Source of the DNA: Bacillota bacterium | GTDB taxonomy: Bacteria > Bacillota > Clostridia > Christensenellales > UMGS416 | Assembly (NCBI GenBank): GCA_023428265.1 | Contig: JAEYYW010000066.1 | Coordinates: forward strand, 1-21,077 | Reading direction: 5' to 3' | DNA length: 21,077 nucleotides | Translations under genes and position numbers: made by a program | Notes under the pieces: model-generated | What the model was told of the DNA's origin: nothing | Databases searched by the model: none | What the model saw: only the letters and a program-made list of their open reading frames with translations | In this document: piece after piece, positions 1-6,294 of the stretch | Numbering within the stretch: position 1 is the stretch's first letter | Layout: each line of letters opens with the position of its first letter

Positions 1-7
1 TGATATG

Positions 8-20
8 GTATCATTGATAC
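8..20. repeat. Short inverted repeat upstream of the dnaD-like gene
   Basis: GTATCA-T-TGATAC is a perfect 6-bp-arm palindrome with one central base, 27 bp before the chosen dnaD start. It could be an operator or chance; the region further upstream is outside the window, so no promoter can be assigned. Confidence 0.3.
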
Positions 21-47
21 ACGCAAATGAACCACGGGGAGAGACCA

Positions 48-1517
48 ATGCCCATTTCCTTCGCACCGGGCGGCAGCCATTATGATGTGACACCGCTGGA
101 AAACCTGTTCATTGAGAATTACATGGCCGAGGCCACCGGCGACTTCGTCAAGGTGTATCTCTATGGCCTGATGTTTTGTTACCGCGCCGAAGAGCAGCCC
201 ATGGAGATGGGCGACATCGCCCGCGACCTGCACATGAACGAGGAAACCGTGCGGGCCGCCTTTGCCTATTGGGAGAAAAACGAGCTGGTGCGGGTGCTCT
301 CCGCAAAGCCGCTGGCGCTGGAATATGTGAATCTCAAGCACAAGTTCATCGGCGGCACCAAGTCGCAGGAGCTGAAGCGCAACCGCGTGTTTGCCGAGCT
401 TTCGCAGCAGGTGCAGCAGATTTTCTCCGGCAAGCGGGTGCTCAGCACCACCGAGTTCTCCCGGATGTATGACTGGTTTGAGGTGCTGCATTTTGAGCAG
501 GCGGCCATCGCGCCGCTGGTGGCCTGGTGCGTCAAGCAGAAGGGCGAGCGTGTGAGCTTCGCCTATCTAGACACGGTGATGATGAGCCTGGCCGAAAAGG
601 GCGTGACCACCGCCGAGGAAGCGGACCGGTGGATCCGCTCGCAGGAGGCGATGAGCTCAGGCGCCGCCAAGGTGCTCTCCCGCTGGAGCCTCCGGCGCGC
701 CCCCACCGTGGATGAGATGGACCTGTATGAAAAGTGGACCGGCCCGTGGGGCTTCACCGAGGACGCCGTGATCGCCGCGTGCCGCGAGATCACCGCCACC
801 GACAAGCCCAACTTCAAATATCTGGACGCCATCCTTGCCTCCTTCCACGCCGAAGGGCTCACCACCGCCCGAGCCATTTTGCAGGGCATTGACGACCGGA
901 AGCGCCGCAGAGAGATGTGCGCCGACATCACAAAGGCGCTGGGCCTGCGGGCCTCCGTCTCCAACGCCACGGAGCTGCTGCGGCTCTATGAGCATTTCAC
1001 CAGCCTGGGCTTCACTGATTCGGCGATCCTGATGGCCGCCACGATGCTTGCCATTGAGGGCCGCCACACGCTGGCGGATCTGGCCGCCCGGCTGAACGCC
1101 TGGTATGAGGACGGCACCGTGAGCGACGAGGCGCTTGCCGAGCGGGGCCAGCGCGATGGCGAGGCGGGCCTTGCCGTGAAGCGCTGGCTGGGGCTCTGGG
1201 GCCAGAGCCGGTCGCCCTCCCCCGGCGAGCTGGCGGCCTATGCCCGCTTTCACGACGAGTGGAGCCTGCCTGATGACCTGATTGACTTCGCCGCCGAGCG
1301 CTCTGCGCTGGCGGACCGGCCTCTTGCAATGATGGGCAGGCTGCTGGAGGGCTGGCGCGACCGCGGCATCCGCGACCGCAAGGCAGCCCACGAGGATTGG
1401 GAAAAGGGCCGGGCGGCAAGCCAGCAGCCGGAGAAGAGCTTTTCCAACCAGCGCACCTATTCCCAGGAGCAGCTGGACGGCATGAAGACAGGCCTGTTTG
1501 ACCTGAAGGATTTGTAA
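48..1517 (+). CDS. DnaD-domain replication initiation protein
   Basis: A 489-residue DnaD-like protein. In Firmicutes, DnaD proteins remodel origin DNA and help recruit the helicase loader during replication initiation or restart. The N-terminal ~100 residues look like a winged-helix (residues around MEMGDIARDLHMNEETVRAAFAYW are typical of DnaD N-domains). The rest holds several repeated helical DnaB_2-type units, each containing a 'YEKW.GPWGFTEDAVIAACREI'-like helix pair (at about residues 225, 315 and 390), so it is longer than the ~230-residue Bacillus DnaD and resembles multi-repeat clostridial versions. Start: GGGGAGA at 37-43 sits 4 nt before the ATG at 48, whereas the in-frame ATG at 27 has no ribosome binding site and would place this SD inside the gene. 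The downstream loader gene begins 3 nt after the stop, so the two are almost certainly one operon. Confidence 0.9.
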   Translation: MPISFAPGGSHYDVTPLENLFIENYMAEATGDFVKVYLYGLMFCYRAEEQPMEMGDIARDLHMNEETVRAAFAYWEKNELVRVLSAKPLALEYVNLKHKFIGGTKSQELKRNRVFAELSQQVQQIFSGKRVLSTTEFSRMYDWFEVLHFEQAAIAPLVAWCVKQKGERVSFAYLDTVMMSLAEKGVTTAEEADRWIRSQEAMSSGAAKVLSRWSLRRAPTVDEMDLYEKWTGPWGFTEDAVIAACREITATDKPNFKYLDAILASFHAEGLTTARAILQGIDDRKRRREMCADITKALGLRASVSNATELLRLYEHFTSLGFTDSAILMAATMLAIEGRHTLADLAARLNAWYEDGTVSDEALAERGQRDGEAGLAVKRWLGLWGQSRSPSPGELAAYARFHDEWSLPDDLIDFAAERSALADRPLAMMGRLLEGWRDRGIRDRKAAHEDWEKGRAASQQPEKSFSNQRTYSQEQLDGMKTGLFDLKDL

Positions 1518-1520
1518 GAA

Positions 1521-2441
1521 ATGGCCGGAGAGTTTGTGGAGCAGATCCTCAATGAAATGTCCGCCAAAAAGGACGCCAGGCTGGCGGCCGCCGCCGGGCG
1601 CGCCCGCACCGTGCGGGATGCCTGCCCGGAGCTGAAGGCGGTGGAGCTGGAAATTGCCCGCGCCGCCCGCGCCGGCAAAGAGACCCTGCCGGAGCTGATG
1701 GCCCGGCGGGAGGCGCTTGTGGGCCGCTGGCTTGCGGAGCAGGGGCTCCCGCAGGAATGGCTTCTTGCGCAGCCCGATTGCCCGCTCTGCTCCGACAACG
1801 GCTTTTCCGGAGGCCAACTCTGCACGTGCGTGCGCAATGAAGTGTCCCGCCGCATGTATCGCGACGCGGGGCTCACGCAAAACAGCCCGTCTTTTGAGAA
1901 GTATGATCTTTCCCTGTTCCCGGACACGGTGATGACCAAAAGCGGGGCCACCGTGCGGGACTATATGGCGTTTCTGCGGGAAATGGGGCAGACCTACGCG
2001 GCCAGATTTCCCGGCCTGCAAAAGCCAAACCTGCTCTTCACCGGCCCCACCGGCTGCGGCAAGACCTATCTGCTGGACTGCATTGCCGCGGAGCTCATCA
2101 AGCGGGGCTTCTGGGTGGTGCGGGCCACGGCCTTCGGCGCCAACGAGATCATGGCCAAGGCCGTGTTTGAAAAGGCAAACCCCGACCACCTGTTTGACTG
2201 CGACCTGCTGGCGCTGGATGATTTGGGCTCCGAGCCGTTGTTCAGCAAAACGAAAACCTATCTGTTCAACCTGTTGAATGAGCGCATGGCCGCCGGCAGG
2301 CCCTATATCGTGTCCACCAATCTTTCCGCCGGCGAGATCCTCCAGCGGTATGAGGAGCGCATTTTCAGCCGCATCACCGACCAGCGCACCACGCGGATTT
2401 TCGAGTTTGAGGGCGTGGACTTGAGGCAGTGCGGGTGCTAA
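1521..2441 (+). CDS. DnaC/DnaI-type helicase loader ATPase
   Basis: A 306-residue AAA+ protein of the DnaC/DnaI/IstB group, expected to load the replicative helicase on DNA. Visible features in order: a charged N-terminal helical region, a probable zinc-binding segment with CPLC followed by CTC (about residues 90-106), Walker A GPTGCGKT at residues 175-182, Walker B LLALDDLG near residue 235, a sensor-1 type STN (around 270), and a C-terminal arginine-rich FSRITDQRTTRI segment. This order matches chromosomal DnaC-like proteins and not IstB, and no transposase is nearby. SD AAGGA lies at 1506-1510, inside the end of the dnaD-like gene, so translation is likely coupled. DnaD and loader side by side is a known Firmicute arrangement. 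A strong hairpin terminator follows. Confidence 0.92.
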   Translation: MAGEFVEQILNEMSAKKDARLAAAAGRARTVRDACPELKAVELEIARAARAGKETLPELMARREALVGRWLAEQGLPQEWLLAQPDCPLCSDNGFSGGQLCTCVRNEVSRRMYRDAGLTQNSPSFEKYDLSLFPDTVMTKSGATVRDYMAFLREMGQTYAARFPGLQKPNLLFTGPTGCGKTYLLDCIAAELIKRGFWVVRATAFGANEIMAKAVFEKANPDHLFDCDLLALDDLGSEPLFSKTKTYLFNLLNERMAAGRPYIVSTNLSAGEILQRYEERIFSRITDQRTTRIFEFEGVDLRQCGC

Positions 2442-2460
2442 AAGACGATAAGATGAAAGA

Positions 2461-2496
2461 AAAGAGTCCGAAGCACAAACGCTTCGGACTCTTTTT
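2461..2496. terminator. Bidirectional intrinsic terminator after the helicase loader gene
   Basis: Perfect 15-bp stem, AAAAGAGTCCGAAGC (2461-2475) against GCTTCGGACTCTTTT (2482-2496), with a 6-nt loop. The stem ends in a T-run on the + strand and in TTTT on the - strand, so it can end both the + operon and the convergent minus-strand NIPSNAP gene. Confidence 0.9.
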
Positions 2497-2510
2497 CAGC
2501 GATTATCGCC

Positions 2511-2840
2511 TCACATCCACTGGGGCTTCACATAATCCACCCTGTTCATGAAGAAGCTTTCCGCCTTGTCCACAATGGGCCCGCCGTCTTCATGCGATGC
2601 GGTGTAGGCAGCCTGCCACTCCGGATCGGCACTGAAGGAGGCAAAGGCGGCGTCCCTCTTCTCATGGTTTTCAAAGGCGCACACATAATAGATTTTCTCC
2701 GCGCCGTCGGCGTCTTCATAGAAGTCGCACACATGGATGCCGTGCTTGGGGAACAGCGCCAGTGTGACATCACGGAAACGCTTGTGGATGGCCGGCAGGC
2801 GGCCGGGGTGCATGTGGTAGACCCTCAATTCATAGAGCAT
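2511..2840 (-). CDS. NIPSNAP-family protein
   Basis: A 109-residue protein resembling the NIPSNAP family of ferredoxin-like alpha/beta-barrel proteins. The start MLYELRVYHMHPG, the pattern 'P.I.KRF.D.TLALFPKHGI', and the 'EKIYYVCAFENHEKRDAAFASF..DPEW' segment are the family hallmarks. No enzymatic function is established for small bacterial members. The ATG at 2840 is preceded by AAAGGAG with 7-nt spacing; upstream in-frame extensions overlap YkuK and have no SD. It lies 110 nt downstream of ykuK on the same strand with a possible promoter of its own, and ends at the bidirectional hairpin shared with the helicase-loader operon. Confidence 0.85.
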   Translation of the reverse strand: MLYELRVYHMHPGRLPAIHKRFRDVTLALFPKHGIHVCDFYEDADGAEKIYYVCAFENHEKRDAAFASFSADPEWQAAYTASHEDGGPIVDKAESFFMNRVDYVKPQWM

Positions 2841-2871
2841 GCCATTTCTCCTTTTGAGTCGGTATGGCTCC

Positions 2872-2901
2872 ATGATACAACCACAGGCAGGCCCGGCACA
2901 A
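2872..2901 (-). promoter_or_regulatory. Possible promoter of the NIPSNAP gene
   Basis: On the minus strand, TTGTGC (2901-2896), an 18-nt spacer and TATCAT (2877-2872), 31 nt before the start codon. Only pattern-level support; read-through from ykuK is the alternative. Confidence 0.35.
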
Positions 2902-2950
2902 CCGGGTTCGCGGATGTGTGAAGGAACTATTGCCGTTTGCAAAGCAAAAC

Positions 2951-3496
2951 TTACAGCACCTTCGAGTGCCTGTCTGCATAGCTGGACGCGCACACGCTCT
3001 CCGGCTTGACCCTGGGGATGAACGCCAGCCCTTTGGCCATGCCCACCAGCTCCGCCAGATAGGCGCGGGTGGGGCCCTTCTCGCCGGCGTCGATGTGAAA
3101 CTCCAGCTCCACGCCGCCGCGGCCCGAAAGGGTGCTGTAGATGCGATCCAGCCGCTCCTCGTCAAACAGATAGGCCAGCTGCAGCGAGCAGAGCGTCTCC
3201 AGCGAGAGCTTCTCCCGCAGGTTGTGCAGCGGCCTGCGCAGATAATTGCGCGTGTAGAAGCCAATGGCGCCCTGGCCCTTGCGGTGCACCAGCACGCAGC
3301 TGACCATCACCGAAGCCTCGTTGTTGGATTGGGAGTCTGACCCGATGGAAATGCAGTAGCTGCTGTGGGGGTCTTCCCGCAGGAAGTCCACCACCCGGTC
3401 AAACACCTCATGAAATGGAATCACGCCGTAGCGCACGCTCCGGAAGAGCGTCTCGTCGCTGAATGTGATGCTGTTCCCTACCGATCGTTTTACCAT
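2951..3496 (-). CDS. ykuK: YkuK-family RNase H-like protein (DUF458)
   Basis: A 181-residue protein of the DUF458/YkuK family, which has a predicted RNase H-like fold and no firmly assigned function. The family signature is the strand ending ISIGSDSQSN (Asp at residue 54), followed by 'A.VMVSCVLVHR.GQGAIGFY' and a later 'VELEFHIDAGEKGPTR.YLAELVGMAKGL' segment, which matches the acidic residue spacing of the fold. Length agrees with Bacillus YkuK (about 170 residues). Start: the ATG at 3496 has GGAGG five nucleotides upstream; a longer reading to 3514 has no SD. A consensus promoter and a possible 48-codon ORF lie directly upstream, with the ORF stop 21 nt before this start, so both may be cotranscribed. 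Confidence 0.87.
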   Translation of the reverse strand: MVKRSVGNSITFSDETLFRSVRYGVIPFHEVFDRVVDFLREDPHSSYCISIGSDSQSNNEASVMVSCVLVHRKGQGAIGFYTRNYLRRPLHNLREKLSLETLCSLQLAYLFDEERLDRIYSTLSGRGGVELEFHIDAGEKGPTRAYLAELVGMAKGLAFIPRVKPESVCASSYADRHSKVL

Positions 3497-3517
3497 ACGC
3501 CCTCCTGTCCGCAAGCG

Positions 3518-3664
3518 TCACGCCTTAAAATCCCCCAGATAAACAGAAACTCCCGCAGTTACAGCGGGAGCGCACGAAACCATATGGGCACAACAAACCT
3601 GTTGCCGCCATACAGGCCGCTCCCGGTGTGGATATTCCGCTGGATATTGCCGTTGGAAGTTCAT
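3518..3664 (-). CDS. Possible 48-residue small ORF ahead of ykuK
   Basis: A minus-strand reading frame starting MNFQRQYPAEY and ending YLGDFKA. Support: GGAGG at 3676-3672, seven nucleotides before the ATG; a consensus -10 TATAAT just upstream; and a stop 21 nt before the ykuK start, which looks like operon spacing. Against it: no recognised domain, an Arg/Pro/Cys-rich composition, and a hairpin (3550-3570) followed by a T-rich stretch inside the frame that could instead terminate a ~135-nt noncoding RNA. Coding status is therefore open. A leader peptide for ykuK and an unannotated small RNA are both reasonable. Confidence 0.38.
   Translation of the reverse strand: MNFQRQYPAEYPHRERPVWRQQVCCAHMVSCAPAVTAGVSVYLGDFKA
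3550..3570 (-). terminator. Hairpin that may terminate or attenuate transcription before ykuK
   Basis: CTCCCGC (3550-3556) pairs with GCGGGAG (3564-3570) around a 7-nt loop. On the minus strand the stem is followed by TTTCTGTTTAT, a weak U-tract. Because the promoter at 3684-3712 lies upstream and ykuK downstream, this could act as an attenuator or as the 3' end of a short RNA. Confidence 0.4.
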
Positions 3665-3683
3665 TTGTTCGCCTCCGCAGGAT

Positions 3684-3713
3684 ATTATATCACCGACGCT
3701 TTGTTTTTGTCAT
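3684..3713 (-). promoter_or_regulatory. Promoter for the small ORF/ykuK unit
   Basis: Minus strand: an ATGACA -35 (3713-3708), an 18-nt spacer and a perfect TATAAT -10 at 3689-3684. Expected transcript start is near 3677, giving a very short leader that begins almost at the SD of the small ORF. Confidence 0.6.
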
Positions 3714-3763
3714 ACCAGATATTGCTAAATAGAACTGTGCCGGAAGAAATTTCGCAGCCTATC

Positions 3764-3793
3764 AAAAAAGCGCCCCCCGGTTCAGGAGGGCGC
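3764..3793 (-). terminator. Intrinsic terminator of the DUF4870 gene
   Basis: GCGCCC...GGGCGC hairpin (3770-3775 with 3787-3792) followed on the minus strand by six T (3769-3764), 19 nt after the DUF4870 stop codon. Confidence 0.8.
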
Positions 3794-3811
3794 TCCGGGT
3801 TTGCTGGAGGC

Positions 3812-4171
3812 TTACTTGAACCAGCCCATCACGTTCTTTTCGGCGAAATCACCGCAAACGGGAATCTTGTTGTGCTCGCCCTTGGCGGCCTTCAACATCA
3901 CGATGATTGCATAAACAAACGCCGCGACACCTGCAATGGGAAGCAGAATCCAACCAAGGATTGGGATGATAGACAACACAAGAGTAACAACGAACCAGGC
4001 GACACCATAAACAAATGCCTGAGCGCAATGGAACCTTACATGTTCATCATCCTTGACAACCGCCAGACCGATTAGTCCCAAGAGGCCGAAAAAGCCGCTG
4101 AAGATGTAAGACAGATAAATCCAAACTGTATTGTCGCTCTTGGCAACAGGCTGCGTATTGGGTTGAGACAT
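3812..4171 (-). CDS. DUF4870-family small membrane protein
   Basis: A 119-residue integral membrane protein of the DUF4870 (Tic20-like) family. It starts with a short polar N-terminus, then three hydrophobic segments at about residues 17-38, 53-73 and 76-94. Between the first two is the family signature DDEHVRFHCAQAFVYG, in which His and Gln near the membrane face are conserved. The C-terminus is short, polar and has a KAAKGEHNKIPVCGDFAEKN tail. Function is unknown; the family has been linked only by similarity to transport/channel-like folds. The ATG at 4171 follows AGGAGG with an 8-nt spacing. Base composition of gene and flanks is visibly more AT-rich than the neighbours. It is a single-gene unit with its own promoter and terminator. 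Confidence 0.85.
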   Translation of the reverse strand: MSQPNTQPVAKSDNTVWIYLSYIFSGFFGLLGLIGLAVVKDDEHVRFHCAQAFVYGVAWFVVTLVLSIIPILGWILLPIAGVAAFVYAIIVMLKAAKGEHNKIPVCGDFAEKNVMGWFK

Positions 4172-4201
4172 CTGAATTACCTCCTATTATGAATTATTGA
4201 T

Positions 4202-4230
4202 ATTATACATCGCCATTTCACAAGCTACAA
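4202..4230 (-). promoter_or_regulatory. Promoter of the DUF4870 gene
   Basis: Minus strand: TTGTAG (4230-4225), a 17-nt spacer and perfect TATAAT (4207-4202). Transcript start is expected near 4195, about 24 nt before the start codon. Confidence 0.65.
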
Positions 4231-4331
4231 GGAAAATCAAGAGATGATGCGGTTTTTGCTCCATTTTCAGGCAGCCCGGCGCGGCAATGCCGCAAGATGG
4301 GCAGCCCTTGATCCGGCGCAGCGCACAGCAT
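4218..4331 (-). CDS. Possible 37-residue small ORF upstream of DUF4870
   Basis: A minus-strand frame starting MLCAAPDQGLPIL and ending SLDFPCSL. Its only strong support is an AGGAGG (4344-4339) seven nucleotides before the ATG. No domain, no clear promoter, and it contains a GCGGC-aat-GCCGC hairpin and repeated GGCAGCCC words, so it may just be intergenic sequence with a chance SD. It ends just before the -35/-10 of DUF4870. The rest of the spacer (4172-4438) holds only the two promoters noted. Confidence 0.22.
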   Translation of the reverse strand: MLCAAPDQGLPILRHCRAGLPENGAKTASSLDFPCSL

Positions 4332-4382
4332 GGGCAGACCTCCTAAAATAGTACAAAATCAGACAATCCTGATATCCGAGTG

Positions 4383-4409
4383 TTGAAATCAGAATTTGAC
4401 GGGTATACT
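4383..4409 (+). promoter_or_regulatory. Weak candidate promoter of the nitroreductase gene
   Basis: TATACT at 4404-4409 is a good -10, 30 bp before the start codon. The upstream TTGAAA at 4383 leaves a short 15-nt spacer, so the -35 is uncertain. Confidence 0.35.
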
Positions 4410-4438
4410 ATGGTGCAGAAGACCCGAGAGGTGAAAGC

Positions 4439-5041
4439 ATGAGCAAAGACTACTATTCGGCCGTGGAAGGCCGGCGCTCTTATTATTCCATCACCAACGC
4501 CTCCACGATCTCCGACGACCGCGTTGTGGAAATCGTGCGGTTTGCCGTCAAGCATGCTCCCTCGCCTTACAACTGCCAGAGCGGCCGGGCGGTGGTGCTG
4601 CTGGGCAAGGAGCACGACGCCCTCTGGGCCATTGTGCTGGACGCGCTGCGGCCACTGGTGCCCCCCGGCAGCTTTGCGCGCACCGAGCAGAAGGTGGCGG
4701 GCTTTGCCGCCGGCCACGGCACCGTGCTGTTCTTTGAAGACCAGGCCGTGGTGGAAAGGATGCAGCGGGACTTCCCCCTTTATCAGGAGAAATTCCCGAT
4801 ATGGTCGCTGCAAAGCTCCGGCATGCAGCAGCACATTGTGTGGACGGCGCTGGAAGCCGAGGGCCTGGGCGCGTCGCTGCAGCACTACAACCCGCTGATT
4901 GACCATGCAGTCAAGGCAAGATGGGGCTTCCCGGAGAGCTGGATGCTGATATCGCAGATGCCCTTTGGCACGCCTTCTGCCCAGCCGGGTGAAAAGGAGT
5001 TTCTGCCGCTGGAGGGCAGGGTGAAAGTGTTTGGGCAATGA
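4439..5041 (+). CDS. Nitroreductase-family protein (Frm2/Hbn1-like)
   Basis: A 200-residue flavin-dependent nitroreductase-fold protein. The N-terminal RRSYYSI motif and the internal stretch 'SSGMQQHIVWTALEAEGLGASLQHYNPLID' are characteristic of the Frm2/Hbn1 subgroup (short, FMN-binding, linked in yeast to fatty-acid-response and stress phenotypes) rather than the NfsA or RdxA groups. It ends with the 'MPFGTPSAQPGEKEF.PLE.RVKVF' C-terminal strand that binds FMN phosphate in relatives. Substrate is unknown; NAD(P)H-dependent reduction of nitro or quinone compounds is the family expectation. GAGAGGTG lies 5 nt before the ATG. The next gene makes a riboflavin-pathway enzyme but has its own promoter, so a flavin link is only suggestive. 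Confidence 0.85.
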   Translation: MSKDYYSAVEGRRSYYSITNASTISDDRVVEIVRFAVKHAPSPYNCQSGRAVVLLGKEHDALWAIVLDALRPLVPPGSFARTEQKVAGFAAGHGTVLFFEDQAVVERMQRDFPLYQEKFPIWSLQSSGMQQHIVWTALEAEGLGASLQHYNPLIDHAVKARWGFPESWMLISQMPFGTPSAQPGEKEFLPLEGRVKVFGQ

Positions 5042-5094
5042 AGGGAGCGCGAAGAAAGGCATTTGACGCCGTGCTGCCCGATGGTTGCATTTGG

Positions 5095-5103
5095 TGATAT
5101 AAT
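5095..5103 (+). promoter_or_regulatory. Extended -10 promoter of the ribBA-like gene
   Basis: TGATATAAT is a perfect extended -10; no good -35 at 17 nt. Expected start is near 5110. It lies inside any reading that begins at the upstream ATG 5063, which is one reason for rejecting that start. No FMN riboswitch-like structure fits in the ~22-nt leader. Confidence 0.6.
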
Positions 5104-5131
5104 GTTGTTTGACCACACCACGGAGGACATT

Positions 5132-6178
5132 ATGATGATTTCTGTCGACGAAGCGATACTCCGTATCAAAGCCAACGCGATGCTCCTCATCGCTGACGAT
5201 GGCTCGGAGCAGAGCCAATGCACGCTGTTTCTCCCGGCACAGTTTGCCACAGCAGAGACCGTCTCGCAAATGGCGGCGCTGGCCGGAAGCACTGTATATG
5301 CCGCGCTGCCGGAGGATCCGGACCATGCCGGCGTCGGGCTCATCGGCCTGGGCAGCCTGCCCATCGCACCGGCCAAGAGCGGCGGCGTGCTCCGCAAGGC
5401 CGGTGCCGCCGAAGCGGCGTTGGATCTGGCTGCGGCGGCGGGTGCGAACCGCGCGACGCTGATTGCCACGGTGGCCGGGCCCGACGGCAAACCGGCAAGC
5501 CGGTCTGTGTGGAGCGGCCTTGCGCGGGACAATGCCCTTGCCGTGGTCACCATTGAGGCGCTGATCGCCTGGCGGCGGGAGCGCGACACCTATGTGACGC
5601 GGGAGGCTGATGCAAACCTGCCCACCGAATACGGCGACTTCCGCATGGTCGGCTTTGTGAACCGCCTGAACGGCGAGCACCATGTGGCGCTGGTGATGGG
5701 AGAAGTGAGCCCCGAGGAGCCGGTGCTGGTGCGGGTGCACTCCGAATGCCTGACCGGCGACGCGTTTCACTCTCTGAAGTGCGACTGCGGCCAGCAGCTG
5801 GCGGCGGCCCTGACGGCCATCGCCGAGGAGGGCCGGGGCATCCTGCTCTATTTGCGGCAGGAGGGCCGGGGCATCGGGCTGATCAACAAGATCAAGGCCT
5901 ATCACCTGCAGGATCAGGGGCTGGACACCGAGGAAGCAAACCTGGCGCTGGGGTTCCCCTCCGACATGCGCGATTATGGCATTGGCGCGCAGATCCTGAG
6001 CGCGTTGGGCGCCGGCAAGCTGCGGCTTATGACCAACAACCCCAAGAAGCTTGTGGGCCTCGCCGGCCACGGCATTGAGGTTGTGGAGCGGGTGCCGCTG
6101 CTGATCAAGCCCAACGAAGTGAACCGGCGCTATTTTGAGACGAAAGAGCAGAAGATGGGGCATCTGTTTCATCGGTAA
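5132..6178 (+). CDS. ribBA: GTP cyclohydrolase II fused to a degenerate DHBP-synthase-like domain
   Basis: A RibBA-type protein of 348 residues. The C-terminal half (about 155-348) is a complete GTP cyclohydrolase II: zinc ligands Cys206, Cys217 and Cys219 in SECLTGDAFHSLKCDCG, then YLRQEGRGIGLI, DMRDYGIGAQIL and LMTNNPKK. This enzyme opens GTP in the first step of riboflavin synthesis. The N-terminal half aligns with 3,4-dihydroxybutanone-4-phosphate synthase (AQFATAETVSQMA, KSGGVLRKAGAAEAALDL) but lacks the catalytic acidic loop DREDENEGD (here DDGSEQSQ), has lost about 45 residues including the segment with the family Thr/His pair, and has GHTEA changed to GAAEA. It is therefore probably inactive as RibB. 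GGAGG at 5122-5126 serves ATG 5132 or, with better spacing, ATG 5135. No other rib genes are nearby. Confidence 0.88.
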   Translation: MMISVDEAILRIKANAMLLIADDGSEQSQCTLFLPAQFATAETVSQMAALAGSTVYAALPEDPDHAGVGLIGLGSLPIAPAKSGGVLRKAGAAEAALDLAAAAGANRATLIATVAGPDGKPASRSVWSGLARDNALAVVTIEALIAWRRERDTYVTREADANLPTEYGDFRMVGFVNRLNGEHHVALVMGEVSPEEPVLVRVHSECLTGDAFHSLKCDCGQQLAAALTAIAEEGRGILLYLRQEGRGIGLINKIKAYHLQDQGLDTEEANLALGFPSDMRDYGIGAQILSALGAGKLRLMTNNPKKLVGLAGHGIEVVERVPLLIKPNEVNRRYFETKEQKMGHLFHR

Positions 6179-6240
6179 GGCTTTGCCCGGTCACAGAAAG
6201 GCCGGCACGGCGCCCGGCCAACCCACAGCCAGCAAACAAA

Positions 6241-6272
6241 ACGCCCCCGCGCAGATGCCTGCGCGGGGGCGT
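6241..6272. terminator. Bidirectional terminator between ribBA and the DUF1002 gene
   Basis: Perfect 13-bp stem ACGCCCCCGCGCA (6241-6253) with TGCGCGGGGGCGT (6260-6272), 6-nt loop. The minus-strand side is followed by TTTGTTTG, so it mainly ends the DUF1002 transcript; it can also stop ribBA. Confidence 0.85.
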
Positions 6273-6294
6273 TGATTCAATCAGAGAGATTAGC

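Noticed and set aside
657..2189. 510-codon open frame on the minus strand opposite dnaD and the helicase loader gene
   Set aside because: It is a GC-rich shadow of two well-recognised genes, with no SD and low-complexity His/Gly/Ala/Leu composition.
1521..2441. IstB transposition helper (IS21) instead of helicase loader
   Set aside because: IstB is also AAA+ and similar, but there is no IstA transposase, the zinc-type CxxC/CxC segment is that of chromosomal loaders, and dnaD is adjacent.
3365..4075. 236-codon plus-strand frame through the ykuK-DUF4870 spacer
   Set aside because: Crosses two terminator-like hairpins and two promoters of minus-strand genes and is antisense to both genes.
5110..5131. 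FMN riboswitch ahead of ribBA
   Set aside because: The promoter -10 at 5098-5103 leaves only about 22 nt of leader, far too short for an RFN element, and no conserved RFN segments are seen.
4343..6172. 609-codon minus-strand frame opposite the nitroreductase and ribBA genes
   Set aside because: Same reason: antisense to two clear families across their full length, no domain, no start signals.
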